A stretch of DNA of 64,000 nt from Amoebophrya sp. A120 (Eukaryota > Sar > Dinophyceae > Syndiniales > Amoebophryaceae), in contig CAJINV010000012.1 of assembly GCA_905178155.1 (NCBI GenBank), positions 2,457,407-2,521,406 of the forward strand, read 5' to 3'. The notes under the pieces are model-generated. The model searched no databases. It had not been told where the DNA came from and saw only the letters and a program-made list of their open reading frames with translations. Shown in pieces: positions 13,201 to 23,400 of this stretch (position 1 is the stretch's first letter; each line of letters opens with the position of its first letter). The translations under genes and the position numbers were made by a program.

Positions 13201-13605
13201 AGCAGTGGCTGCACCAGTCGACGGGTCTACATGGACCAAATGCGCACCAGCGGCGGCCGCGCCCATCTGGCTGGCGTCGAGGTGCACGGCGGCGTGCTGG
13301 TACCCGGCCAGTGGCATTGCGGTCAGCATCTGGTGCTGACCGTGGTCGAGGTAGGTAGCCGCCGGCTGGTGCAGATGATGGGCCACTGCGCCGGGGTGGC
13401 TATCTGTGTTGTAACCGTGGTGGTCCATTGTCGCCGCAGATGTAGCAGATGTGGTGCAAGAACTACTACCTGATGCTGCTAGCAGGAGGTTATGCTTGTT
13501 GTACTGCTGTTGTTGCTCTATCAATAGCTGCTGATCCGCGTCCGCAATGTCCGGAGAACTGGTTCTGGTACTTACGAAGGCTTCCGCGTCCGGGTTTAGG
13601 TTCAT
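1283..13605 (-). CDS. Pumilio/PUF-family RNA-binding protein, 2266 residues (23 exons)
   Basis: Exons 13605-13066, 12888-12266, 12054-12013, 11700-11454, 11310-10183, 9869-8959, 8780-8052, 7714-7599, 7352-7270, 6984-6859, 6702-6663, 6365-6255, 5977-5569, 5303-5256, 5098-5067, 4894-4858, 4597-4558, 3856-3547, 3380-3329, 3169-2826, 2573-2061, 1879-1814 and 1536-1283 close exactly. PUF repeats, from about residue 1245, show the core helices FAKDAMGVHLILECL, KFAGKVIIAFFD, HAHGCRVIQKAFE, DQHGNHVLQKLIE, HCFGCRVVQRIFE, DQYGNYVVQNML, HRCGSNTLERAL and, after a 130-residue disordered insert, DKFGNFVAQRLL. PUF proteins bind UGUR-type 3'UTR elements and control mRNA translation or decay in the cytoplasm. 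The first 1160 residues are low complexity: Ala/His/Gln/Thr, then Asn/Gly/Met/Gln-rich and prion-like. The tail is Ser/Asp/Glu-rich. Eighteen introns are introners; four (12889-13065, 11311-11453, 7715-8051, 4895-5066) are GT-AG. Confidence 0.92.
1542..1813. mobile_element. Introner A
   Basis: Family A, 272 bp, with the TGTCTGG/CCAGACG arms diverged. Flanks tgacg/cgacg (1 mismatch). Pumilio intron 22, phase 1. Confidence 0.85.
1885..2060. mobile_element. Introner B
   Basis: Family B (GCAAAAGTATCGCACTCGTA arm), 176 bp. Flanks gcaat/gcaat. Pumilio intron 21, phase 1. Confidence 0.92.
2579..2825. mobile_element. Introner C
   Basis: Family C (GAGAGTGCACAACTC arm), 247 bp. Flanks ggcag/ggcag. 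Pumilio intron 20, phase 1. Confidence 0.92.
3175..3328. mobile_element. Introner B
   Basis: Family B, 154 bp. Flanks tccat/tccat. Pumilio intron 19, phase 2. Confidence 0.92.
3386..3546. mobile_element. Introner B
   Basis: Family B, 161 bp. Flanks cgtca/cgtga (1 mismatch). Pumilio intron 18, phase 1. Confidence 0.88.
3862..4557. mobile_element. Introner I, longest copy
   Basis: Family I (GTTACATTCTCAAC arm), 696 bp, more than twice the usual size. Flanks ttcgc/ttcgc. Pumilio intron 17, phase 0. The interior carries a tandem duplication of CACGATTGGGCAACAGAGGG at about 4208-4258. Confidence 0.9.
4603..4857. mobile_element. Introner A
   Basis: Family A, 255 bp. Flanks tccta/tccga (1 mismatch). 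Pumilio intron 16, phase 2. Nearly identical to the copy at 49810-50061. Confidence 0.9.
5107..5255. mobile_element. Introner B with 8-bp flank repeat
   Basis: Family B, 149 bp. Flanks atcttgtg/atcttgtg, 8 bp rather than 5, and ends lacking the usual TA. Pumilio intron 14, phase 2. Confidence 0.88.
5309..5568. mobile_element. Introner A
   Basis: Family A (TGTCTGGGTCTGGAA arm), 260 bp. Flanks cgtcc/cgtcc. Pumilio intron 13, phase 2. Confidence 0.92.
5983..6254. mobile_element. Introner A
   Basis: Family A, 272 bp. Flanks cgccc/ctccc (1 mismatch). Pumilio intron 12, phase 1. Interior is inverted relative to the copy at 51950-52211. Confidence 0.88.
6371..6662. mobile_element. Introner D
   Basis: Family D (AAAACGTCCCCACCCCATAG arm), 292 bp. 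Flanks cgcgg/cgcga (1 mismatch). Pumilio intron 11, phase 1. Confidence 0.9.
6708..6858. mobile_element. Introner F
   Basis: Family F (ACAGTAAATTTCCCGCAC arm), 151 bp. Flanks atcta/atcta. Pumilio intron 10, phase 0. Confidence 0.92.
6990..7269. mobile_element. Introner D
   Basis: Family D, 280 bp. Flanks ggtgt/ggtgt. Pumilio intron 9, phase 0. Close sequence match to 6371-6662 only 0.3 kb away. Confidence 0.92.
7358..7598. mobile_element. Introner C
   Basis: Family C, 241 bp. Flanks tcccg/tcccg. Pumilio intron 8, phase 1. Confidence 0.92.
8786..8958. mobile_element. Introner B
   Basis: Family B, 173 bp. Flanks ttttg/tcctg (2 mismatches). Pumilio intron 6, phase 2; the frame closes across it. 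Confidence 0.85.
9875..10182. mobile_element. Introner H
   Basis: Family H (GTCAGGATTGAAAT arm), 308 bp. Flanks accag/accag. Pumilio intron 5, phase 0. Confidence 0.92.
11706..12012. mobile_element. Introner H
   Basis: Family H, 307 bp. Flanks ttgtg/ttatg (1 mismatch). Pumilio intron 3, phase 2. Confidence 0.9.
12060..12265. mobile_element. Introner G
   Basis: Family G (CAAGAAAAAAACACCATC arm), 206 bp. Flanks ccccc/ccccc. Pumilio intron 2, phase 2. Confidence 0.92.
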
Positions 13606-15931
13606 TTTTCTATGCGGGAGTTACTACCTAGTAGAAGAATAACAGGTCGACGTGCTGAAGTACGGTGGTGTTCTGTTGCTGCTTGTCTGGTTCTGTGGTT
13701 GTCCAGAAATAGATGCTGAAAGAATGAGAAAATCCAAATTGCGTACGTTATCTCCGGCCGCGATAAGATTAAGATGTCTGGCTTTGTTTGGATAGTGCTT
13801 TTGGAATAATCATGCCGATTTGATATTAGGAGTCCTTGAGTCGGTTCGGCAGGCGTTGTGCTTCGCCGCCGGTCTTGGAAGAGGAGTTCTTTTTGTGGTA
13901 CAAATCATATTCTTTTCAAGTGGTTCTTTCTCTTGCTGTTTTTAGAAATTCAATTTGTCAAGGTTCAGCTTCTCTGTTCCACTGAAGTACTACTGGTCCG
14001 AAAAGTTCTGTGCAGGAGGGTCTTTGTAATTGGTGTGCGTGCTGTTGTAGTTGTGGTTGGAAAACGTTTTTGTCCGTGCGACCGCAGGCCTCGCCGTTCC
14101 CGATGTGTTGAATGATGGGCAGATAGACAGGAGTGGTTATCTGGATTTTTCTGTTGTATCCGCACGGCAACCCCAAACTCAGCGGAAAGACGTTCGGCTT
14201 ACTCTGTGCTGTTCTGTATTCTCAAATTGTCAGATCCAGAAGATCCACAAAAGAAAAAGTGATGCTGTATCTTCTTGTTGGTACCTCTAAACTATTCAGG
14301 AAAAATTCGAATACCTTTAATCTTTTCATCAAAAAAACTGTAAAAACTTCTATCTTAGTACTTCATAGATACCAGCACGACGGTGAAGCAAATGATGTGA
14401 TGTGCGGTATTACTTACCTTCTCGCTCTCGTCTGCTTTGCTCGTTTGCCTTTTTCCTAAATTTTTTTGACTGACTTCTTTCGAGAGTGTAAAGTGTAAAC
14501 TAATCTGTGACACGACGTCTAGGGTAGTGATAACGTTGCACCTTACCCAATGTCGGAGAAGAAACATGTAAGAAAGTTGTTGGTGTGAATAGATGGCGTA
14601 AACTTGTAGTTCTTGAATGTGGTGAAAAATAGATAAGTACACGATCACGATGTCATAAAAGATCGCATCACAATAAATCCGCGACAAAAAAGAACTGACT
14701 GCCGTGTCGTTGTGAAGCAGAAGCACATCCTGGTGAAGATCTATCTTCGCGTTGACCATAAAAAAAAACGCAAATAAATATAAAAGTGTTGAATCAGGTG
14801 CACTCACAGTACATCGAAAACACGTCGTGATCTTCAACAGACCTCCGCACGCTGCAATCATCATCTTGCGAGAATCTTCGTACTGGTGATGGAAAGAGTT
14901 GTAAGAGAGCGGACAGAACGAGATGAGCCAGAATCTATCACACACCTTCGAAGCTTCAGCTTTGTTGATCTTCGCGCTCGTTGCAGCGAATAAAGGTCTT
15001 TATTGAGCGAAGAACTCTGACCCCGACTCCTGCGCCTGACTGAAGAGCAGAGCGTCAGTCTGTTGTGGGCCACCGCTTTCTAAGCTGCGAAACCACCCCC
15101 GTGCTCCCTGTGGTCAGAGCCAGGTTCTGTCTGGAGCTCTTTTTCTGTTGCATCGTCTGCGTCTTTGTTGTTATCCTAACATCACTGTACAGTCTCTATC
15201 AAGGATATTCGCATCGGTCGTCGCGCACTAATTGTACATTTTTTTCCCGAATGAGGTGCGACGTATTTTCGTTTCTATATTTTTCGCTGCAACATTATCA
15301 TTGCTAGTGGTGCTCCACGACCTCCTAAGATGATTGTACAAAGCCACTCTTTGCCCAGGCGCTCTGTACTTTTTGTTTTTTCCTAATTTTGAGCCGCTTT
15401 AAAATTCAACTTCTATCGCTAAAAATCACTTCATTGTAATTCATTATACAGTCGCTTGTCACGGCGTTGTCTGTGCCAGGGCACAGGCACAATCTAAATT
15501 CACGTCGGGATTCGACATGACAGGAATCTAGAGGGTCAAGCGTAGGGACAACAAAGGTAAAACTTGTCAAATTGTACAATACAGAAGCTAATTTCATTTC
15601 CTAGAGAATAACGCTCGTCAAATCTGCTACAAATACATTATTTCAAAGACAATTCAGAATGGTAGTCTGTAATCAAGCAAACAAGATGAGATGTCTGGTT
15701 TGTTTCTTGGAATTTCTCCTGCCGTTAATACAGTATACCGTATCAACATCTAATGAATTCGATTTTAATATTGGCTCTAGTAACGGTACACGTCTGATAA
15801 GTCTTCAATGTGAAAGCTACATTTCTCTTGCGTGTTTGTTTATCGTCTGCTAGTAAAGGTCTGGATAGTCTGTCAATCTGCGTAAATTCATCAAAGCTAA
15901 GTTTGTTTTTGTCTGAGTAGGCGTACTAAGA

Positions 15932-17129
15932 TTTTTCAGGCTGATGTTCATCGCCTGATGTCTTCTTCAAAGCCCCCCCCTTTTCGCCGGAAAACTTCTC
16001 CGAACGCCCTCGGGGGACGCAATTCATGCCAAGTCGATCGGTTTGGCGCGCTGGTGTAGTTCTTTTGAAGCTTAGCAAACATCTGCAGCAGCACGAAGAT
16101 CGGCGGCACAAAACAAATCTCCCTAGGCGGGCAATCAAAACCGGCTGACTTTGCGCGCTGTCAACAAAAGCGAAAACTCGTTGACTTTGCGCTTCGGGCT
16201 CGCCCCTCAGGAAGCAAATAAAAAGCCCGCGCCTTTTCGCTCCGTTTTACGAATAGGCTGGAAAAGTGGGGGAGTGAAACTCCACCAACTTTTCGCACGC
16301 AGCGAGCTTTCAGTCTGCCTCCAGAAGACACTCAAAAAACCAAGTGAAAGCTCAGCGGTGTTTTCACTCGGAGTGACAAGTCATTACACATTCCGAAAGG
16401 CTTAGGGTGGGAAAAGAAGTGAGAAGTCAGTGATTTCTCACTCTCGCGAAATCCTGACGGCTCGAAGGTCTTCGGGGCTCGAAGTACCTTCGAGAAAAGT
16501 AGTGAGAAATCACTGATTTCTCACTTTTGAAAAATTCTCACTCTGGAAAGAGTGAACGCGACTCCGACTCCGGAGTGAGAATTTTTCACAAGTGAGAAAT
16601 CACTGATTTCTCACTCCGTTTCTCGAAGGTATTCGAGAAACAGAGCGAGAAACCAGTGATTTCTCACTTTTCCCAAATGAAAATTTTTCAGAAGTGAGAA
16701 GTCAGTGACTTCTCACTTTTTCAAAATGGAAACTTTTGAGAAGTGAGAAATCAGTGATTTCTCACTTTTCCAGAATGAAAATGCTTCAGAAGCGGGAGGT
16801 CGCTGACCTCTCACTCCGCTGTTCGAAGACCTGCGGGAAACGGACCGGAGTGAGAAGTCTTCCAAAATGAAAACTCTTCCGAAGTCAGAAAGCGCGTTCT
16901 TCTCGTCCCGTTTCTGGACGGAATGTAGGCCCCTTATTTCTCAAAAAGAAACAGCTTCAGAATGAAGGCGGGCCCTTTGTGGCCCACGCGTCCACGCGCG
17001 CCCCGTTTGCGAAATTCTTGCGCTGCTACCCCTCGAAAGTCTTCGGGGAAGTTTTCCGGCTATCAATTCTATTAGAGGGTTGCGAGTCATGGATTTTTCA
17101 GGCTGATGTTCATCGCCTGATATCTTCTT
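15932..17129. repeat. Direct repeat pair of about 36 bp bracketing a 1.1-kb repeat-rich block
   Basis: The segment at 15932-15967 (core TTCAGGCTGATGTTCATCGC) recurs in the same orientation at 17094-17129 with one or two differences. Between them lie GC-rich, gene-free sequence and the palindromic array. This could be a composite element with terminal direct repeats or a local duplication. Confidence 0.6.
16409..16912. repeat. Array of near-palindromes built on AGTGAGAAATCAGTGATTTC
   Basis: The unit AGTGAGAARTCAnTGAYTTCTCACTT appears about seven times at irregular 45-90-bp spacing (near 16419, 16502, 16590, 16646, 16694, 16740, 16793). Each unit is its own reverse complement apart from one or two bases, so each can fold into a short hairpin. 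The spacers share A-rich words such as AAAATGAAAA and degrade towards the right end. Confidence 0.8.
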
Positions 17130-17442
17130 TGGAGCACGAGATCGTGCAATGAATTTATTTCGTCGAGTCAAGTCAAGATTAATTTTCGCGTAAAAGTTTT
17201 GGCTTTCATGGCAAACAGTTACTTCGACAAGGTTCTCTTTCCGATAACAACAAATCGTGGACAACAACTTCAAGTGTGACAAGTTTTCAAATTGTGAGTT
17301 TCAAAGCAAGAAAGTCTCTACTACAACGACAGTTAAGCAAGTTTCTCCAATGATCTGTGAAGATGCGCATTTGAGACCATGATCTTCATGCTCATACCAA
17401 GTTTCATTTCTCTGCCACCACACATCTTCCTCCTCCTCTTCT

Positions 17443-20400
17443 TCACACCGACTGCGTCTTCGGTCTTTGCATCATCATCGGTCTCTCCTCATCTTCGTCG
17501 TCCGTATCTGACTCGTCGTGTTTGTCAACGATTCCCGCCGCACCTACCTCCTGTCGAATCACGTTGACGCCTGATGTTCCTTCCCCCGAAAGAACCGGAC
17601 TAATTTTCGCGTCCTTATTTCCGATCACTGCACCCAGCCGCTTTTCCCACTGCTTCATGAGGACGATCTGCAACCACTTGAGCGCTAGCACAATCAACAG
17701 GATTCCGAGGACGTAGATGCTGAAGACCTTCGCGTACTGAAGCTTCTGCTATAAGAGTGCACAACTCCCCCTCTCCCTCATTTGCCATGCAAAACCCCAT
17801 CAAATCCAGTCGCTGCCCTGTGGCTCTGTTTGCGTGACAAATTTCGAAAGCCCAAACAGTACTACAATCAATGTAAGTATACATAAAATTTGCCATGCAC
17901 AGGCCACAGGGTCGCTGGCGTTTGCATTGCTGTTTATGCAAGACAAATGAGGGCGAGGGGGAGTTGTGCACTGTCATATCTGCCCGAGCTCGATCCACGG
18001 CGTGGGCTGGGACCAGTGGATTATAACGCGCTCAGGTGTTACAATCTCAAACGTTCCAATAGAATATCGCAATTTGTGATGCAAGCGCGCATGATCCAGC
18101 TTACTCCACCCACAGGATTGCGCATGACAAGTTTTCGAGTCCCAAACCGCACTAGAATCATCTGGCGAAATTTGTCTTGCAGAAAGTGGAGCGCCCTGTG
18201 AGTCTGTCATGTTCATCACGCCATACAAAATCCAGATTCTATTGTAACGCTTCAGATTGTAACATCTGAGCAAGCCATATGGAGAGGTGATTTTTTCTGC
18301 TTCTTCAGATTCGTTTTTACCTGCTTTGTCGTGGCTGCAGTAGTAGATTTCGTTCTTGCTGTTCTAGCTTTGTTGGTTTTTTGCGCAAAGGAGGATTGTT
18401 TTTCCCCAGTCGCAGCTTCATCCGCAGTCGTGGGAGCAGCCGCTGGTGCAGCCTCCTGCTCGTTGTTTTCGTGGCTAACTTCGGCAACTTCCGTGGCTGG
18501 TTGCTCCACTTCCACGGCCGCTGCTTGGGATTCGGTCGCGGCTTCCGGCGCCTGAGGCACGACCTCCTCCTCGTAAACCTCCGTTGGAGCTTATGCAAGA
18601 GAAATTTATTTACAGTCCATGCACAAAAGGCATCACAAACTTCGGCTTTCTTCCAGTACGTACCAGCCGGCGCCATTGATTTGCAATGCGGAGGACACGA
18701 CAAAACCTGTCATGGTGGCAGACCATTTGCATTTCTACGTGTACTGTATGGTAAATTTCTCCTCGATAGCGTTGGAACTTCCTTTCCGTACGTGACATCC
18801 TCCGGGGTGGTGGGCACGTCCTTATGCAGTGCAAATACATCTAGTTCTGGGCTCTTCGGAAAGTTGTGACGCAAGTTGTCAGTGAACAATAAGAATACTG
18901 TGAGAAGTGTGTACATACACCGATAAGCATGACAGGTTTATTCTTCTTCACTCTGTGTTGCGAATTTCAAATGCAGACAGACACAGACTTCAGAGTCATG
19001 TCAGACTAGCATGACAAACCTCGCAACCTTCCAGAAGATGGCCCAGAAATGATATTCGCCGTGGATATTCTTCCAGGTATCCGTTTTTCAAATCCGACAA
19101 AACCTTCTCGCCGCTCCCCAAGTAGCTTCCCGTCTGCGCATTGACCTCCTTCTTCACCTCCACGATTAGTTGACTCGCCTTCCCAGTCGCTCGCGCCACA
19201 GTATGCATTGCAAATATGTCTGCGTCTGGAAACTTGTGATGCAAGTCAGTAAACAAAAGTGAACTGTAATGCGCAGCCGAGCATGACAAGTTTTTTCGTT
19301 CTTCTGTACTGCGTATTCCGCATGAGAGACTGCGTTTTTGCATGACGGGCGAGAGAGGCTGTTTGTGGCCACGCAATACAGAGTGCAGAGTCATGCCAGA
19401 CTAGCATGACAAGTCTTGCAATCTTCCAGACCCAGACATCATATTTGCGGTTGATACACAGCCGATTCTTGCAACCCGTTGTTGCAGAAAAAATCTCGCA
19501 TCCGAAACGCGCCCGCATTTATGGAACGGCATCAGGACCGAAATTGATGACAAAGTTGTAATGCATAAAATGCAATGCACAAGATCCCTGTCTTGCGAGG
19601 GTGGCAAGCGAGGCCGATTGTGAGGAGCCTGTTTGGGGTTCTTGATAACGGAGCTGCTCAAGTAGCATAACAAAAGATGCCCTCTTTCCCTAAACAGCAT
19701 CACAAATTGGATTTACATGAGGCTGAAATTTGTCATGCGCCGGTTTGAAACTGGGCTTCCAAGTCGTATCGATTTTATGCATGGCAAATCATTTCAAGAC
19801 CTATGTCGGAAATTTCGGTCCTGACGCGTCCATAGCATTCCGGTCCTCGTTCACGTTGGCGTAACTTGGGTACACAAACGTGGTCTTCAGCTTCACAATG
19901 CTCGGCACTTCCTCTTCTTCGTCCGACCAGGCGGGCTTCTCTTTCTTGTCGGTGGTTTTCTGAAAGAAGGAAGAGGAGGCCTCCTCCTTGCTTGTTGCAG
20001 CTTCTGCATCTTCTGCTGCTGGTGTAGCGACCTCCGACGTGGTGCTGGCCGGAGCTTCTTCCCCAGCCGAAGGACCTTCTCCACTTGGAGGTGGAGCAAC
20101 ATCGTCAGTACCGCCGATCGGAGCAGCCGTAGCGGCATCGTACACGTCCGAGAGGTCGGTTTCTGCAGCGCCGTCGTCCAGGTGCTTCACCGCCTCGCTG
20201 AACAAGCCGCACAACATGTCGTTGGCAAAATCGTGCTCCAGTGCTTGGTGGTACAGCAGTTCCCCTGCGGAGGCTCGGGTCCGGTTCAGCGCGTCTTCGG
20301 CCAGCACTGCCTCCCGCCCGGCGAACAGATTCAACTCCTGAAAATCGGTCCACAGGTCGGAGTAGGCTTCGTGCAGGCTGAGGCCCCTTTTGTGGAATTC

Positions 20401-23400
20401 GTCCGCGATTTCCTGCGCGCTTTGTCCCTTTTCCACGTACAGTTCCGGATCCTTCTATGCATTGCAAATATGTAGTCTGGGTCTGAAGGAAGGATGTGAA
20501 CCTGTGCTGCGCATGTCACAACACAGACAAATCTGTCATGCATAGGCAGAAAAAGATGCCCATTTCCTGTCACCTCCAAAGTGGGGGACTTGTCATGCGG
20601 ATTAAGCAATGCGGAAGCTTCTCGAACTCTGTGATGCTAGGGCTTCCATGACAGACATTCTGTTTTATGCAAAAACAGTATGGCAAAAATCTGCACTGCT
20701 CCAGACCACCCAGACATATTTGCATTTGATACCTTCACAGTTTCCACAATCTGCCCCATCGCGTTCTCGATCGAAATTTCGGCGGCGTCCTCGTCCTATC
20801 ATGTGCAAAAGTTTACTACATACTAGTACGTGTAGTTGCAGTTGTAGTAACTCTGGCAAGACAGATTATTTTTTTTTCAATTTCTATTTCAGCACCTGCA
20901 GCACAGCAAGTTCATTTATTTTTGGATGGGGGAAACATCAAGATTTTCAAGATATTCATCATATTAATATTTCAACATTTACAACTGCTATGCAACTCGT
21001 CACACTAGTAGCACGATCCACCTTTTGCTCTGCATACTGCCATTTTCTGCTGTTTCCTCTCTAGCGCCTCAGCGTGCGCGTTTCCACAAGAAAAGCATCT
21101 TTGCTTATGCATTGCAAAAGTATCGTACTAGTAGAAATCGCATGACAAATTTGCGTAGCATGACAAATGAAATTTGTAATGCAGATTTATCTTAGGAAGC
21201 AGATTTGTGTTGCATGATTGCAATTAGTGCGAGTGCGATACTTTTGCAAAGCATATTGCTTCATTTTGTTCAATTTCATTTTCTTCTGGAGAAACGACTG
21301 CTCGTCCGCCTCGATAAGCTCCTGTCTCGTTTTCGGACTGGCCATCTCGTACAGCATCTGCTGAATCTATGCAATACAAATTTCCCGCCGCACATGTACA
21401 AAATGCATCACAAATTTCACCAATTATTGGAGGATAACGCTTGTTATGCTAAACTAGGATCGGACGCAAGTTTTGTCATGCCGAGACTGCATGTGTAGTA
21501 CGTGTACGGCTACGGGAAATTTACTGTGGATAGCATCTTCCGGCTGTGTTCGGCCTCTTGAAGTACCGCAGCGTCGGATTTGGCGGCGGTGTCAGGAGTG
21601 AGCAAGTCGTAGCTTCGCTTCGCCATCTGCTGCAGCGCTTTCACCGCGCGCTCAGTCTGCTTCCGCATCTGGATAAACGATCCTGACCCTTCGAGCGACA
21701 TCCTCAACTTATCGCCGCCCTCACCCGCCTTGCCCTGACCCAGGTTGACCGGAAGCGCTTTCACAGCGGACACCATGGCGGCCCGCCGCTCGGCATCTGT
21801 TTGGAAGAGGAATTGCGATAATTTCGAACATTCTAGCTTCTAATACTTCTTGCACGACTTTTGCATAAAAAAGTGCGCGATGGTTCTCGTGCGCAGCTGC
21901 TTTTCAAATCTGCACAACTATCGACGACGACTTGTGCAAGAAGACTCCATAGTCCGGTCCTCGGAACAACTACATGAATCCTAATCCATTTTCTTAGACA
22001 TCAAGGGGGCTGCAGCTGCAACGAACGACCTCCAGCAGCATCGCTCCTGAAAAGAATTTATAATTATCAGCAAAAAATTTCTTCTATACGCTGCGCGTCC
22101 ACGGTTCTGCAGGCAACGATCTCTCCCTTCTCGTTGGCATATGAAGTGCAAATGAATCGTCTTCGTCTAAATGCATTACAAATTTCCTCAGCGTGAGAAA
22201 TAAAATTTGTAATGCTGATTTACCTCAAGATAAAGATTTGTAATGCATGATTGCAATACGAGTACGATACTTTTGCACAGGATATGGCAACCCGTTCGAC
22301 CAAGTTGAGATGTAAGTCAACCGCTATCAAAGTGAAAAAACCCCCCTCCCCCTATTGAAGCGGAAATTTCTGTTGCTGGATTTGTGTACACAAATCAGCG
22401 CTATAGTGCAGCGAGCGCTTGCAGGCATTTGCTGTGCCTGATTAGGTATGCAAAAGGCTAGCACTCAGGCATGACAGACAGCTCTGCAGTAGGCAAAAGC
22501 GCATTACAGATTGGCTGTGGAATGCGCCACACGGCTCCAGTTGCCTCATATACAAGACAGAGCTGATTTGTGGTCACAAATCAGCATCACAAATTTCATT
22601 GTGAGTATGGGGAGGGGGGCTTTTTCCTTACGATAACCGTGTCGAAGGTACGCTGGACGGTCTGCAACGCCTTCTTCCCAAGCTTCCGGAAGTTACTCAG
22701 CGTTCGCTCCGTGCTCTCTTGGTAGCGCTGTTTGATGGACAAATTCTAACGTGTACGTAGAAATCTGTCATGCTACTATAGACATCTGTTGCACTGCGTG
22801 TCATGCAAAATAGAGCGGCATAAAAATATGGACGCCTGTTCTTGCTCCGTGTCTACTTGTACTTTACCTGAATCGTCATGGTCATTTCACGGGCGATGGT
22901 CTGCGCCAGAAGTGGGTCGTTCAAGTTCAACGGCGTCCGAAGCATGAAGAAGGACAGTTCCGTCATGATCCGCGTTGCGTCAGCCGCACTCGCTGTGACC
23001 GCCCGGAGCATGCCCTGCACCATCTTGCGGCCCATCACCGCAACCTCGAGCAAGCGGTCGAACATGTTCACCCGGAGCTCCGGATCCACCAACGTCGGGT
23101 TCATGCGCTTGGTGAGCCCGAGTTCCTGGGCTTGCTTCGTGCGTTCAGCTGTTTTTTATGGGAAGTTGTATGTTTGTAAATACATTAGTACTCCTCTACT
23201 GCACTTCTCCACCTCCAACTCCAAGGTCATAAGCATGATCGTACTGAATGAAAAATGCCAGGACAAAGATTTCATTTCGAGAGAAGAAATAAGGAAAAGT
23301 AGTACTCAAAGTCGAATCCTGCCAATCCCAGAAGTCCGCTCGCTTCACATTTTGGAAATCGATCGCGTACATGCGCAGCGCGATGATCATTTCACGCATG

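Larger units (their letters stand above)
13606..17442. other. Intergenic region between Pumilio and the giant coiled-coil gene
   Basis: No supported gene. A 196-codon minus-strand ORF (14945-14355) has no recognisable motif and is probably chance. Short homopolymer runs are common. The right part carries a palindromic repeat array and a direct repeat pair, listed separately. Confidence 0.5.

Noticed and set aside
14355-14945. 196-codon minus-strand ORF
   Set aside because: No motif, AT-rich composition, no introner and no neighbouring exon in phase; probably chance.
16409-16912. Possible CRISPR array
   Set aside because: The units are palindromes with irregular spacing and similar spacers in a eukaryotic context, with no cas genes.
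21994-22053. Alternative 3' end of the coiled-coil gene (acceptor near 22053, stop at 21994)
   Set aside because: In frame, but it would orphan the downstream exons, which continue in phase to the membrane helix; the longer splice 22090 to 21796 is preferred.
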